A stretch of DNA of 64,000 nt from Mycobacterium conspicuum. GTDB lineage: Bacteria > Actinomycetota > Actinomycetes > Mycobacteriales > Mycobacteriaceae. The notes under the pieces are model-generated. The model ran no database searches, was not told the origin of the DNA, and saw nothing but the letters and a program-made list of their open reading frames with translations. Below are positions 35,155-45,584 of this stretch, one piece after another. The stretch is from NCBI RefSeq assembly GCF_010730195.1, contig NZ_AP022613.1, forward strand, positions 6,076,001 to 6,140,000. The letters run 5' to 3'. Made by a program: the position numbers and the translations under genes. Numbering within the stretch: position 1 is the first letter of the stretch; every line of letters starts with the position of its first letter.

Positions 35155-35670
35155 TCAGCGGCCCGCGTCGGCCCGTCGGGGCAGCTTCCAGCCCGGACGC
35201 ACGTAGTGGCAGGTGTACCCGTTGGGGTACCGCTCCAGGTAATCCTGATGCTCAGGCTCGGCCTCCCAGAAGTCGCCGGCCGGGGCGACCTCGGTCACGA
35301 CCTTGCCGGGCCACAGGCCCGACGCTTCGACGTCGGCGATCGTGTCCAGCGCGATGTTCTTCTGCTCGTCGTCGAGGTAGTAGATGGCCGAACGGTAGCT
35401 GGGCCCGATGTCGTTGCCCTGCCGGTTCTTCGTTGTGGGGTCGTGGATCTGGAAGAAGAACTCCAGCAGCGCGCGGTAGTCGGTGACCGCGGGGTCGTAG
35501 ATGATTTCGACGGCCTCGGCGTGCATGCCGTGATTGCGGTAGGTCGCGTTGGGAACCTCGCCGCCGGCATAGCCGACCCGGGTCGAGAGCACGCCGGGCT
35601 GCTTGCGGATCAGGTCTTGCATTCCCCAGAAGCAGCCGCCCGCCAGGATGGCTTTTTGAGTGCTGGTCAC
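35155..35670 (-). CDS. msrA: Peptide methionine sulfoxide reductase A
   Basis: Encodes 171 residues (182 in Rv0137c), from a GTG at 35670. The catalytic Cys13 is in GGCFWG; the MsrA core patterns GYAGG, HAEAVEI and [13 protein letters not shown] follow. It reduces methionine-S-sulfoxide in proteins with thioredoxin, and in M. tuberculosis it protects against nitrosative and oxidative damage. The C-terminal [12 protein letters not shown] contains a second cysteine that could act in disulfide recycling. Confidence 0.95.
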   Translation of the reverse strand: MTSTQKAILAGGCFWGMQDLIRKQPGVLSTRVGYAGGEVPNATYRNHGMHAEAVEIIYDPAVTDYRALLEFFFQIHDPTTKNRQGNDIGPSYRSAIYYLDDEQKNIALDTIADVEASGLWPGKVVTEVAPAGDFWEAEPEHQDYLERYPNGYTCHYVRPGWKLPRRADAGR

Positions 35671-35722
35671 TCGCCCCAGGCTACACTCCGGCGATGACGT
35701 CTAACCTCGCAAAGAAGCCCTC

Positions 35723-36232
35723 GTGAGCAGCCCGGCGTTCTCCCGTAGCGAACTGGCCGCCGCCTTCGAAAAATTCGAGGAAACGGTCGCCCGGGCCGCC
35801 GAAACCCGCGACTGGGACGCCTGGGTCGCCCAGTACACGCCCGACGTCGACTACATCGAGCACGCGATGGGCACGATGAAGGGTCGCGAGCAGGTGCGCG
35901 ACTGGATTCAGCGGACGATGACGACGTTTCCGGGCAGCCACATGATCGCCTTCCCCACGTTATGGTCGGTCATCGACGAGCCCACCGGGCGCGTGATCCT
36001 CGAATTGGACAACCCGATGCGCGACCCCGGTGACGGCAGCGTGATCAGCGCGACCAACATCACGATCATCACCTATGCCGGCGACGGCCTGTGGTCCCGC
36101 GAAGAAGACATCTACAACCCGCTGCGCTTTTTGAAGGCCGGGCTGAAGTGGTGCCGCAAGGCCCAGGCTTTGGGCACGCTCGACGACGACGCCGCGCGCT
36201 GGATGCGGGAGAACGGCGGCGGGACTCAATGA
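35723..36232 (+). CDS. SnoaL-like protein (Rv0138 homologue)
   Basis: Encodes 169 residues (167 in Rv0138), from a GTG at 35723. It is an NTF2/SnoaL cone fold: WVAQYTPDVDYIEHAMGTMKGREQV is the usual first part, and WSREEDIYNP is near the end. The fold serves isomerases, cyclases and simple binding proteins; the function is unknown. It is coupled to the next gene by an ATGA overlap. Confidence 0.88.
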   Translation: MSSPAFSRSELAAAFEKFEETVARAAETRDWDAWVAQYTPDVDYIEHAMGTMKGREQVRDWIQRTMTTFPGSHMIAFPTLWSVIDEPTGRVILELDNPMRDPGDGSVISATNITIITYAGDGLWSREEDIYNPLRFLKAGLKWCRKAQALGTLDDDAARWMRENGGGTQ

Positions 36233-37248
36233 ATTCGGTGAGCCCGAAGCTGGTGATCGGCGCCAACGGCTTCCTCGGTTCACACGTGACCCGCCTGCTC
36301 GTCGCCGACGGCCACGACGTGCGGGCGATGGTGCGCCCGAACGCCAACACCCGCGCCATCGACGACCTTCAGGTCACCCGGTTTCACGGCGACGTCTTTG
36401 ACAGCGACACCCTGTGCGAGGCGATGGACGGCGTCGACGACGTCTACCACTGCGTCGTCGACACCCGGGCCTGGTTGCGTGATCCGTCGCCGCTGTTTCG
36501 CACCAACGTCGAAGGTTTGCGCAACGTCCTCGATGTGGCCGTCAAACAGCCCGAGCTGCGTCGCTTCATCTTCACCAGCACCTACGCGACGGTGGGTCGG
36601 CGGCACGGGCACGTGGCAAGCGAAGAGGACGTGATCGGCACGCGCGGCTTGACTCCCTACGTCCAATCCCGGGTCGAGGCCGAGAATTTGGTGATGCGGT
36701 ACGTGGCCGAGGCCGGCCTGCCGGCCGTCGCGATGTGCGTGTCGACGACCTACGGCAGCGGCGACTGGGGCCGCACCCCGCACGGCGCCTTCATCGCCGG
36801 CGCGGTGTTCGGCAAGCTGCCGTTCTCGATGAACGGCATCCAGTTGGAGGTCGTCGGCGTGGACGACGCCGCGAGGGCGATGATTCTCGCCGCGGAACGC
36901 GGGCGCATCGGCGAGCGGTACCTCATCTCGGAAAAGATGATGGCGATCAAGGAAGTGGTGCGGATCGCGGCCGACGAGGCCGGGGTGCCGCCGCCGGCGC
37001 GATCGATCTCGGTGCCCGCGCTGTATGCGCTGGGCGCACTCGGCAGCCTGAGAGCGCGGCTCACCGGCAAGGACGCCGAGCTCAGCCTGAAATCGGTGCG
37101 GATGATGCGCGCCGAGGCCGAGGTGGATCACAGCAAGGCCGTGCGCGAACTGGGTTGGCAACCGCGCCCCGTCGAGGAGTCGATTCGCGAGGCCGCCCGG
37201 TTCTGGGCCGCGATGCGTACCGCCGGGAAGAAGAGCAGCCCGGCCTGA
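36229..37248 (+). CDS. NAD(P)-dependent epimerase/dehydrogenase (Rv0139 homologue)
   Basis: Encodes 339 residues (340 in Rv0139). It is an extended SDR with the nucleotide loop VIGANGFLGSHV at the N-terminus. The usual catalytic YxxxK appears as YVQSR in TPYVQSRVEAE, so arginine replaces the lysine. It resembles dihydroflavonol reductase/3-beta-hydroxysteroid dehydrogenase-type proteins; substrate unknown. Its ATG overlaps the stop of the SnoaL-like gene. Confidence 0.9.
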   Translation: MNSVSPKLVIGANGFLGSHVTRLLVADGHDVRAMVRPNANTRAIDDLQVTRFHGDVFDSDTLCEAMDGVDDVYHCVVDTRAWLRDPSPLFRTNVEGLRNVLDVAVKQPELRRFIFTSTYATVGRRHGHVASEEDVIGTRGLTPYVQSRVEAENLVMRYVAEAGLPAVAMCVSTTYGSGDWGRTPHGAFIAGAVFGKLPFSMNGIQLEVVGVDDAARAMILAAERGRIGERYLISEKMMAIKEVVRIAADEAGVPPPARSISVPALYALGALGSLRARLTGKDAELSLKSVRMMRAEAEVDHSKAVRELGWQPRPVEESIREAARFWAAMRTAGKKSSPA

Positions 37249-37292
37249 GTCGCACGCGCTGAGCCTGAGCACGGCCTCGGGCTGATCGGCGC

Positions 37293-39206
37293 TTACGGGC
37301 CGCCGGCGCCGCCGTCGCCGCCGTGGACTGTGGTGCCGCCGCCGCTGCCGAAGGCGCCGCCGCCGCCACCACCACCCCCGATGTTGGCGCTGCCGCCGCT
37401 GCCGCCGGTGGCGGTCGCGCCGCCCGAAGCAAAGCTCTTGCCGTCGGCCCCGTCGGTGCCGGCGCCGCCGACGGGCTGGCCCGTGCCGCCGGTGCCGCTG
37501 GCGCCGCCGGCAACGCCCTGGGCGCTGCCGCCTTGGCCGCCGGCGCCGCCGGCGCCGCCGGCGATTGCGCCGCCACCACCCCCACCACCACCGGCGGCGT
37601 CCCTACCACCGACGGCGGCGGCCGGCTGGCCGCCGTCGCCGCCGACCCCGCCGCCGGTCCCTAGTCCGTTGGCGCCGTCGAAGCCGCCGCCGGAGGTTGC
37701 GGTGGTGGTGGTGACGTCGGCAGCGGCGCCGCCGCCGCCCCCACCACCGGGGCCGCCGGTGGCGCCGGCGGCGGCCCCGCCGCCACCTCCGGCGCCACCG
37801 TTGCCGGAGACAGAGGCACTGCCGACCGTCGCGGCGACGCCACCGCCATTGCCGCCTTGGCCGCCGTTGCCGCCGGCGCCGCCGCCGGTGCTGTTGCCCC
37901 CGTGGCCGCCGCCGCCACCACCGCCGGCGATGGAGATGGCGTCGGTGGTGCCAGTGCCGGACGCGCTGCCGCCGTTGCCGCCGTTGCCGCCGTTGCCCCC
38001 GGTGACGCCGTTGCCGCCATTACCGCCGTTCCCGCCCTGCAAGCCCTCGGCCGCCACGACGCCCGTGCCGGAGGAGGTGGTGTTGCCGCTGTTGCCGCCG
38101 TTGCCGCCGGTGCCGCCGATGCCGGCGGCGCTGCTGCCGCCGGTGCCGCCGGCGCCGCCGAACCCGGCGACGCCGCCGGAGGAAGCGGTGTCGTTGCCGC
38201 CGTCGCCGCCGTTGCCGCCGGTGCCGCCGGTACCCGCGGCGCCCGCGCTGGCGCCGGTGCCGCCCGCGCCACCCAAGCCGGCGGCCCCGCCGTTGCCGCC
38301 GTTGCCGCCGTGGCCGGCGGACCCGGTGTCGACGTCCGCGCCGTGGCCGCCTTGGCCGCCCGCGCCGCCCTGGCCTCCCGCGCCACCGCCGCCGGCATGG
38401 CCGCCCAACAAACCCGACAATCCCTCGGCTTGCCCACCGCTGCCGCCCACCCCGCCGTTGCCGCCCAAACCGCCGTTCGTGCCGTTGACACCAGCGAGGG
38501 CGTTGCCGGCTCCGCCGGCCCCACCCAGCCCGCCCGCGCCGCCGGCGCCGCCGGCGCCGCCATTGCCGTGCAGCAGCCCGCCGTTGCCGCCGGCCCCTCC
38601 GGCCCCGCCGTTGCCACCGGGGCCGCCGGGGGTGCTGGTGCCCGCGTTGCCGGTGGTGCCGGTGACGCCGGCGCCGCCCGCCCCGCCCCGGCCGCCGCTG
38701 CCAAACAAGAAGGCGTCGCCGCCCTTGCCGCCCGGCTGCCCCGGCGCCCCGGAACCGCCGGCGCCGCCGTTGCCAAACAGCCAACCGCCGTCGCCACCGT
38801 TTTGTCCGGTCCCGGCCTTACCGTTGGCGCCGTTGCCGACGATCGGGCGTCCCGTCGCCGCGGCGACGGGGGAAAACACCGCAAGTTTTTGAGCACCAGC
38901 CACCAGGGCTGCCAGGGGCGAGGCGTTGGCTGCCTCGACGGCCGCATAGCCGGCCCCGCTGGCCGCCAGCGTCGATGCGAACTCGGCGTGAAACGCCGCG
39001 GCCTGCGCACGAAGCGCTTGAAAGGCCTGCCCATGCCCGGAAAGCAGCGACGCGATCGCCGCCGAGACCTCATCCTCGGCGGCGGCCGCCACCGCGGTGA
39101 TCGGGGCCGCCGCGGCGGCATGCGCGGCGCTCAGCGCCGAGTCGATGACTTCCAAATCCGAGGCCGCCGACGCGAGAAAGTCCGGGATTGCCACCATGTA
39201 CGACAT
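37293..39206 (-). CDS. PE_PGRS-family protein
   Basis: Encodes 637 residues. The start MSYMVAIPDFLASAASDLEV at 39206 follows GAGGGGGCGC. A PE domain (about 1-92) ends with the ESX secretion motif YAAVE. A linker and GRPIVGNGANG motif (about 118-128) lead into about 500 residues of Gly-Gly-Ala/Gly-Gly-Asn repeats that run to the C-terminus GGDGGAGGP, with no extra domain. The protein should be exported by an ESX system and surface-exposed. No PE_PGRS gene occurs between Rv0139 and Rv0140 in M. tuberculosis as I recall, while PE_PGRS2 of Rv0124 is missing here. Confidence 0.93.
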   Translation of the reverse strand: MSYMVAIPDFLASAASDLEVIDSALSAAHAAAAAPITAVAAAAEDEVSAAIASLLSGHGQAFQALRAQAAAFHAEFASTLAASGAGYAAVEAANASPLAALVAGAQKLAVFSPVAAATGRPIVGNGANGKAGTGQNGGDGGWLFGNGGAGGSGAPGQPGGKGGDAFLFGSGGRGGAGGAGVTGTTGNAGTSTPGGPGGNGGAGGAGGNGGLLHGNGGAGGAGGAGGLGGAGGAGNALAGVNGTNGGLGGNGGVGGSGGQAEGLSGLLGGHAGGGGAGGQGGAGGQGGHGADVDTGSAGHGGNGGNGGAAGLGGAGGTGASAGAAGTGGTGGNGGDGGNDTASSGGVAGFGGAGGTGGSSAAGIGGTGGNGGNSGNTTSSGTGVVAAEGLQGGNGGNGGNGVTGGNGGNGGNGGSASGTGTTDAISIAGGGGGGGHGGNSTGGGAGGNGGQGGNGGGVAATVGSASVSGNGGAGGGGGAAAGATGGPGGGGGGGAAADVTTTTATSGGGFDGANGLGTGGGVGGDGGQPAAAVGGRDAAGGGGGGGGAIAGGAGGAGGQGGSAQGVAGGASGTGGTGQPVGGAGTDGADGKSFASGGATATGGSGGSANIGGGGGGGGAFGSGGGTTVHGGDGGAGGP

Positions 39207-39383
39207 CGCGCCCCCTCGAGGTCGCTGGCCGATCGCCGCAACACACGACGTTCAAAGCTATCGCAAAGCGTACGCCGAACCGGCTCGTTGTTTTAGGGTT
39301 GCCTTTTCGCCGAAACGGTGGGGAAGCCTTGCGCACCGGTCGGTGTTGCACACAAGACCTGCGTCTGAGGAGGAGAAAGAGCC

Positions 39384-39764
39384 ATGACCCACCCGGAAAT
39401 CAAAGAACCCAGCGCCGGTCATCCGATCACTATCGAGCCGACCAAGGGACGCGTGCAGGTGCGCATCAACGGCGAGCTCGTCGCCGACACCACCGCGGCA
39501 CTGGAATTGCGGGAAGCGACTTTGCCTGCGGTGCAATACATTCCGCTTGCCGATGTGGCTCAGGAACGGCTGACTCGGACCGACACCGCCACCCATTGCC
39601 CATTCAAAGGCGACGCCGGCTACTACAGCGTGACGACCTCCGCCGGTGACACCGTCGAGGACGCGATCTGGTTCTACGAACGGCCCTACCCCGCGGTCGC
39701 GGAGACCGCCGGGCACGTCGCGTTTTACCCAAACAAAGCCGAGATTACGGTCGTCGGTGACTAA
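39384..39764 (+). CDS. DUF427 protein (Rv0140 homologue)
   Basis: Encodes 126 residues; the ATG follows GAGGAGGAG. It carries the DUF427 pattern: VQVRINGELVADTTAA, CPFKGDAGYYSV, then WFYERPYPAV and GHVAFYP. DUF427 is a small beta-barrel with no known activity. Its stop overlaps that of Rv0141c by 4 bp in a convergent arrangement. Confidence 0.9.
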   Translation: MTHPEIKEPSAGHPITIEPTKGRVQVRINGELVADTTAALELREATLPAVQYIPLADVAQERLTRTDTATHCPFKGDAGYYSVTTSAGDTVEDAIWFYERPYPAVAETAGHVAFYPNKAEITVVGD

Positions 39765-40159
39765 CTGACCCCGGGAAATATCGACGCCGCGAGCCGGGTA
39801 TCGCTGTACTCCCGCCACGACACGATCAACCCGTCGCGGGTGTCGAACAGGCACACGAACGGGGTGTCATACCGGTCGCCCGCTGTGGTGGTCGCGTGAA
39901 ACTGCCCTTCGATGACTACCGTTTCGCCGTCGTTGACGCAGCGCAACAGGTCGATGCTGACCGCTGTCAGAAGGCCTTTGCGTTGTTCGATCGCCGTGCG
40001 CAGGGTGTCCTTGTCGAACGACATCCCCGTGTTGATGCTCCAGTAGGTGAAATCGTCGCTGAGCAGCGCCAGGCCCTCGTCGAGGTCCGCGTCATCGCCC
40101 AGGCTCTGCAGAAACATCCACGCCAGTTCGGCCTGCGGGTCATCGAACGGCGTCGTCAC
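39761..40159 (-). CDS. SnoaL-like protein (Rv0141c homologue)
   Basis: Encodes 132 residues from the GTG at 40159; a start at 40195 adds 12 codons that would overlap the promoter region of the next divergent gene. The pattern (ELAWMFLQSLGDDADLDEG, then DDFTYWS and FHATTTAGDRY) is the NTF2/SnoaL fold with the ring of polar residues usual in steroid-isomerase-like proteins. Function unknown. Confidence 0.83.
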   Translation of the reverse strand: MTTPFDDPQAELAWMFLQSLGDDADLDEGLALLSDDFTYWSINTGMSFDKDTLRTAIEQRKGLLTAVSIDLLRCVNDGETVVIEGQFHATTTAGDRYDTPFVCLFDTRDGLIVSWREYSDTRLAASIFPGVS

Positions 40160-40200
40160 ATGGCCATAGTGTCTCGGTAGAGAGATTGCGGTCAAACACG

Positions 40201-41133
40201 ATGGTTCAGAAGGGCAGTCAGGTGAAGAGCGAGCGCACCGTCACGTTCCCCGGAGCGGTTAGTTTCGGGCACACGCTTGCGCCGCTGCGCCGGGGCCCTC
40301 GCGATCCGAGCTTTCGGATCGTCGAGGACGGCAGCATCTGGCGCACCAGCCTGCTGGCCACCGGTCCCGTCGCCGCGCGCATCACCCGGGCGGCCGCCAA
40401 CGCCGTGGCCTGCACCGCGTGGGGTGGGGGCGCCGAGGAGTTCATCGAGCGACTGCCCGTGCTGCTGGGCGCCGATGACGACGCCTCGGGCTTCGTGCCG
40501 ACGCACCCGACGGTTGCCGCAGCGCACCGACGCGTGCCGCACCTGCGCCTGGGCCGCACCGGGCGGGTGCTGGAAGCCCTGGTTCCGGCGGTCATCGAGC
40601 AACGGGTGCCCGGCGCCGACGCCTTCCGGTCCTGGCGGGCGCTGCTGACCAAGTACGGGACCCCGCCGCCCGGTCCGGCGCCGGCCGGCATGCGGGTGCC
40701 GCCCTCGGCGCAGGTGTGGCGAAGCATTCCGTCGTGGGAGTTTCACCGCGCCAACGTCGACCCCGGCCGGGCCCGCACGGTGGTGGGCTGCGCGCAACGC
40801 GCGGCGTCGCTGGAACGGCTGGCGTCGTGGCCCGCGGACCGGGCGCGCGAGGCATTGACGTCGCTGCCCGGCGTCGGGCAGTGGACCGCCGCCGAGACCG
40901 CGCAGCGAGCGTTCGGCGACGCCGATGCCGTGTCGGTGGGCGACTATCACATCCCGAAGATGATCGGCTGGACCTTACTGGGTCGCCCGGTCGACGACGA
41001 CGGCATGCTGGCATTGCTGGAACCCATGCGACCACACCGGCACCGGGTGGTCAGCCTGCTCTACGCCAGCGGACTGGCCTACGAGCCGCGCCGCGGCGCC
41101 CGGCTGCCGGTGCAGCAAATTCACTCGCTCTGA
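40201..41133 (+). CDS. HhH-GPD DNA glycosylase, AlkA-like (Rv0142 homologue)
   Basis: Encodes 310 residues from the ATG at 40201; a GTG at 40222 preceded by AGAAGGGC is an alternative and fits the M. tuberculosis start better. The helix-hairpin-helix motif is SLPGVGQWTA and the likely catalytic aspartate follows in VSVGDYHIPK. It would remove alkylated purines from DNA, but Rv0142 has no proven activity that I know of. Confidence 0.87.
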   Translation: MVQKGSQVKSERTVTFPGAVSFGHTLAPLRRGPRDPSFRIVEDGSIWRTSLLATGPVAARITRAAANAVACTAWGGGAEEFIERLPVLLGADDDASGFVPTHPTVAAAHRRVPHLRLGRTGRVLEALVPAVIEQRVPGADAFRSWRALLTKYGTPPPGPAPAGMRVPPSAQVWRSIPSWEFHRANVDPGRARTVVGCAQRAASLERLASWPADRAREALTSLPGVGQWTAAETAQRAFGDADAVSVGDYHIPKMIGWTLLGRPVDDDGMLALLEPMRPHRHRVVSLLYASGLAYEPRRGARLPVQQIHSL

Positions 41134-41177
41134 ATTCCGCGTGTTTCCGGGAACCGCCTTCGGGTACCCGAGTCCGC

Positions 41178-41729
41178 ATGACACAGTTCACGATTCCGGG
41201 GTTGACCGACAAACAGGCCGCGCGGCTCAGCGAATTGCTACAACGCCAACTGAGCACCTACAACGACTTGCACCTGACGCTGAAGCACATCCACTGGAAC
41301 GTGGTGGGGCCCAACTTCATTGGCGTACACGAAATGATCGACCCACAGGTGGACGCGGTGCGCGGGTTCGCCGATGACGTCGCCGAGCGGATCGCGGCTC
41401 TGGGGGCATCGCCGGAAGGGACCCCCGGCGCGATCGTGCGGGACCGGAGCTGGGACGACTATGCGATCGGGCGGGACACCGTGCAGGCGCATTTGGCCGC
41501 ACTCGACCTGGTCTACAGCGGCGTGATCGAAGACATCCGCAAAGCCATCGAGGAGACCGATGAGGTCGATCTGGTCACCCAGGATTTGCTGATCGGACAG
41601 GCCGGGGCGCTGGAGAAGTTCCAATGGTTCGTCAGAGCGCACCTGGAGAGCGCGGGCGGGACGCTGGCCCATAAGGGTGCCACGCACGAGAAGTCTGCGG
41701 CGAACGCCGCGCGGCGCAAGGCGAAGTAG
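41178..41729 (+). CDS. dps: Dps-type DNA-binding ferritin
   Basis: Encodes 183 residues that closely resemble M. smegmatis Dps1 throughout. The ferroxidase residues at the dimer interface are in LKHIHWNVVG, HEMIDPQVD and ADDVAERI. A basic, flexible C-terminal tail (NAARRKAK) is the DNA-binding part of mycobacterial Dps. It oxidises iron with hydrogen peroxide, stores it in a dodecamer and protects DNA. M. tuberculosis lacks Dps as I recall; here it sits between Rv0142 and the TetR gene. Confidence 0.93.
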   Translation: MTQFTIPGLTDKQAARLSELLQRQLSTYNDLHLTLKHIHWNVVGPNFIGVHEMIDPQVDAVRGFADDVAERIAALGASPEGTPGAIVRDRSWDDYAIGRDTVQAHLAALDLVYSGVIEDIRKAIEETDEVDLVTQDLLIGQAGALEKFQWFVRAHLESAGGTLAHKGATHEKSAANAARRKAK

Positions 41730-41734
41730 CCCGA

Positions 41735-41750
41735 CTCGCCGAACGGCGAG
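41735..41750. terminator. Small hairpin after dps
   Basis: CTCGCC and GGCGAG pair around GAAC, 5 bp after the dps stop. It is short but well placed for termination. Confidence 0.4.
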
Positions 41751-41842
41751 AAATCAGCAGTGTGCACGTCGGATCGCGGTCGGCGCCAACCGAATTCAAG
41801 CGACCGCGGGACGCGGCATTTCACCGCGGGCCTTTCGTAACG

Positions 41843-41859
41843 AATTCAAAGGTTGAATT
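41843..41859. promoter_or_regulatory. Palindrome AATTCAA-AGG-TTGAATT
   Basis: Perfect 7-3-7 palindrome in the AT-rich gap upstream of the TetR gene at 41952. Candidate operator. Confidence 0.4.
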
Positions 41860-41879
41860 GATCGACGCGATCGAGCACT

Positions 41880-41897
41880 CCAAACTAAAATGTTTGG
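41880..41897. promoter_or_regulatory. Palindrome CCAAAC-TAAAAT-GTTTGG
   Basis: Perfect 6-6-6 inverted repeat, 54 bp before the TetR start, with a T/A-rich centre. Size and symmetry fit a TetR dimer site. Confidence 0.5.
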
Positions 41898-41951
41898 TCG
41901 AATCCCGCCGAACGCACTAATGTCACACCGCGGCGGTGGCACAATCCAGTA

Positions 41952-42587
41952 GTGCCAAGTACGGCAAGTCGAAGGCCCGGGCGTCCCCCGGCGGCGAAGG
42001 CCGACGAAACGCGCAAGCGGATCCTGCGAGCTGCGCGTGAGGTGTTCAGCGAACGGGGTTACGACGGGGCGACTTTCCAGGAAATCGCCGTCCGCGCGGA
42101 CCTGACCCGGCCGGCGATCAACCACTACTTTTCCAGTAAGAAGCTGTTGTATTGCGACGTGGTGGACCAGACCAACGAACTGGTGGTCGCGAACGGCATC
42201 CAGAACGCCAAGCGTGCGCTGCGGCTGATGGATCGACTGTCCGAATTCATTGCCGTGGTGATGCGCGCTAGTTCCGAAGATCCTTCGGTATCACCGTTTT
42301 TGGTTACGGCCGTGCTGGAATCGCAGCGGCATCCCGAATTGAGCCGAAACGAAAACGACGCAGTGGCAATTAGCCGCGTATTCCTTAATTGGGCGGTAAA
42401 CGACGCCATCGAGCGCGGCGAGCTCAAAGCCGACACGGATGTGCCCTCGTTGGCCGAGACGCTGCTGATCGTGCTCGTGGGCGTCGGCTTCTATGCCGGC
42501 TATCTCGGGAACTACCAAGAGATGCGGGCCGTGATCGAGACGTTGCGTCGGCTGCTGGAGGGCGCGTTTTGGGAGCGGGGCGCCTGA
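41952..42587 (+). CDS. TetR-family regulator (Rv0144-type)
   Basis: Encodes 211 residues from a GTG at 41952 (280 in Rv0144). The basic N-terminus precedes the helix-turn-helix [20 protein letters not shown]. It leads three methyltransferase genes, 83 bp upstream of the first, and two palindromes lie upstream of it, so autoregulation and control of the methyltransferases are likely. The chloride-channel gene Rv0143c normally next to it in M. tuberculosis is missing. Confidence 0.9.
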   Translation: MPSTASRRPGRPPAAKADETRKRILRAAREVFSERGYDGATFQEIAVRADLTRPAINHYFSSKKLLYCDVVDQTNELVVANGIQNAKRALRLMDRLSEFIAVVMRASSEDPSVSPFLVTAVLESQRHPELSRNENDAVAISRVFLNWAVNDAIERGELKADTDVPSLAETLLIVLVGVGFYAGYLGNYQEMRAVIETLRRLLEGAFWERGA

Positions 42588-42670
42588 CCCGGGCCTTGCC
42601 GGCGGCGTCGGTGATGTCGCCCACAAAGCGCATAGGCTACCTAACTTTTTCGGGTACCATGGTCGCAACC

Positions 42671-44573
<1,903 letters not shown>

Positions 44574-44574
<1 letters not shown>

Positions 44575-45506
44575 TGCCGCGCACCGCGGACGACTCCTGG
44601 GACATCGCAACGAGCGTGGGGGCGACCGCGGTCATGGTCGCGCTGGCCCGGGCCCGCGAGACCGCCAGCGATGACCCGCTGATCCGGGACCAGTTCGCCG
44701 AGCCGTTGGTGTCCACACCCGAGCTCGAGGGCGTGCGCGCGCAGGTGGCGGCGTGGTGGGCGGGCGACCCCGACGATGACGTGGACTTCGCCATCGGCGC
44801 GCAGCAGATGATCAACTACCAGGCGGTGCGCACCCACTTCTTCGACGCGTACTTCGCCGCAGCCACCGACGCCGGGATCCGGCAGGTGGTCATTTTGGCG
44901 GCGGGTCTGGATTCGCGCGCATACCGGCTCACCTGGCCGGACGACACCGTCGTCTACGAAATCGACCTGCCCAAGGTGCTGGAGTACAAGGCCCAGACCC
45001 TGGCGCGGCATGGCGCCGAGCCGACGACGGATCGCCGGGCCGTGGCCGTCGACCTGCGCCACGACTGGCCGCGGGCGTTGCGCGAGGTCGGCTTCGACCC
45101 CGCCCGCCCGACGGCCTGGCTGGCCGAAGGGCTGCTGCCGTTTCTGCCGGCCGACGCGCAGGAAGCCATGTTCGACTCGGTCGATCGGCTCAGTGGGCCC
45201 GGCAGCCGGGTGGCCGTCGAAATCTTCGGTGCCGACGAGCAGAAGCGCAAAGAGGCCGAAGAGAAGTGGGCGGCGCTGCGGGCCAAACGGGAAGCGCGCG
45301 GCTCCGATATTTCAGACACGTCGTTCAACCCGTTCGATCTCTGGTTCGATCACGGGGACCGCTCCGAGCCGGCCGACCGGTTCGCCGCTCGCGGCTGGGC
45401 CACAAAATCGGTCAGTGCCCGCGACGAAGCGGCCCGGTTGGGCCGGGAGCCGTTGTCGGACGCGCGGCCGTTTCTGAACAGCTTCCTCACCGCCACCAAG
45501 CCCTGA
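44574..45506 (+). CDS. SAM-dependent methyltransferase, TIGR00027 family (Rv0146-type)
   Basis: Encodes 310 residues, the length of Rv0146. Motifs are [61 protein letters not shown] and [11 protein letters not shown]. Of the three copies this is the likely Rv0146 orthologue by position. M. tuberculosis has two copies here, so one is extra in this lineage. Confidence 0.9.
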
Positions 45507-45584
45507 CGGCCGGATCCTTCCCTACTGCTCTCCCAACCGGATGGTTAGCATGGCGGTTATCGCCCGTGCGAGGGAAGGACTCCC

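Noticed and set aside
37330..38892. 520-residue Pro-rich open frame antisense to the PE_PGRS gene
   Set aside because: It mirrors the GGC/GGN repeats of the PE_PGRS gene; long open frames on the antisense strand are expected there. No ribosome site or domain is seen.
41161..41170. Palindrome CGGGTACCCG upstream of dps
   Set aside because: A 10-bp palindrome is expected dozens of times in 64 kb by chance, and there is only one copy.
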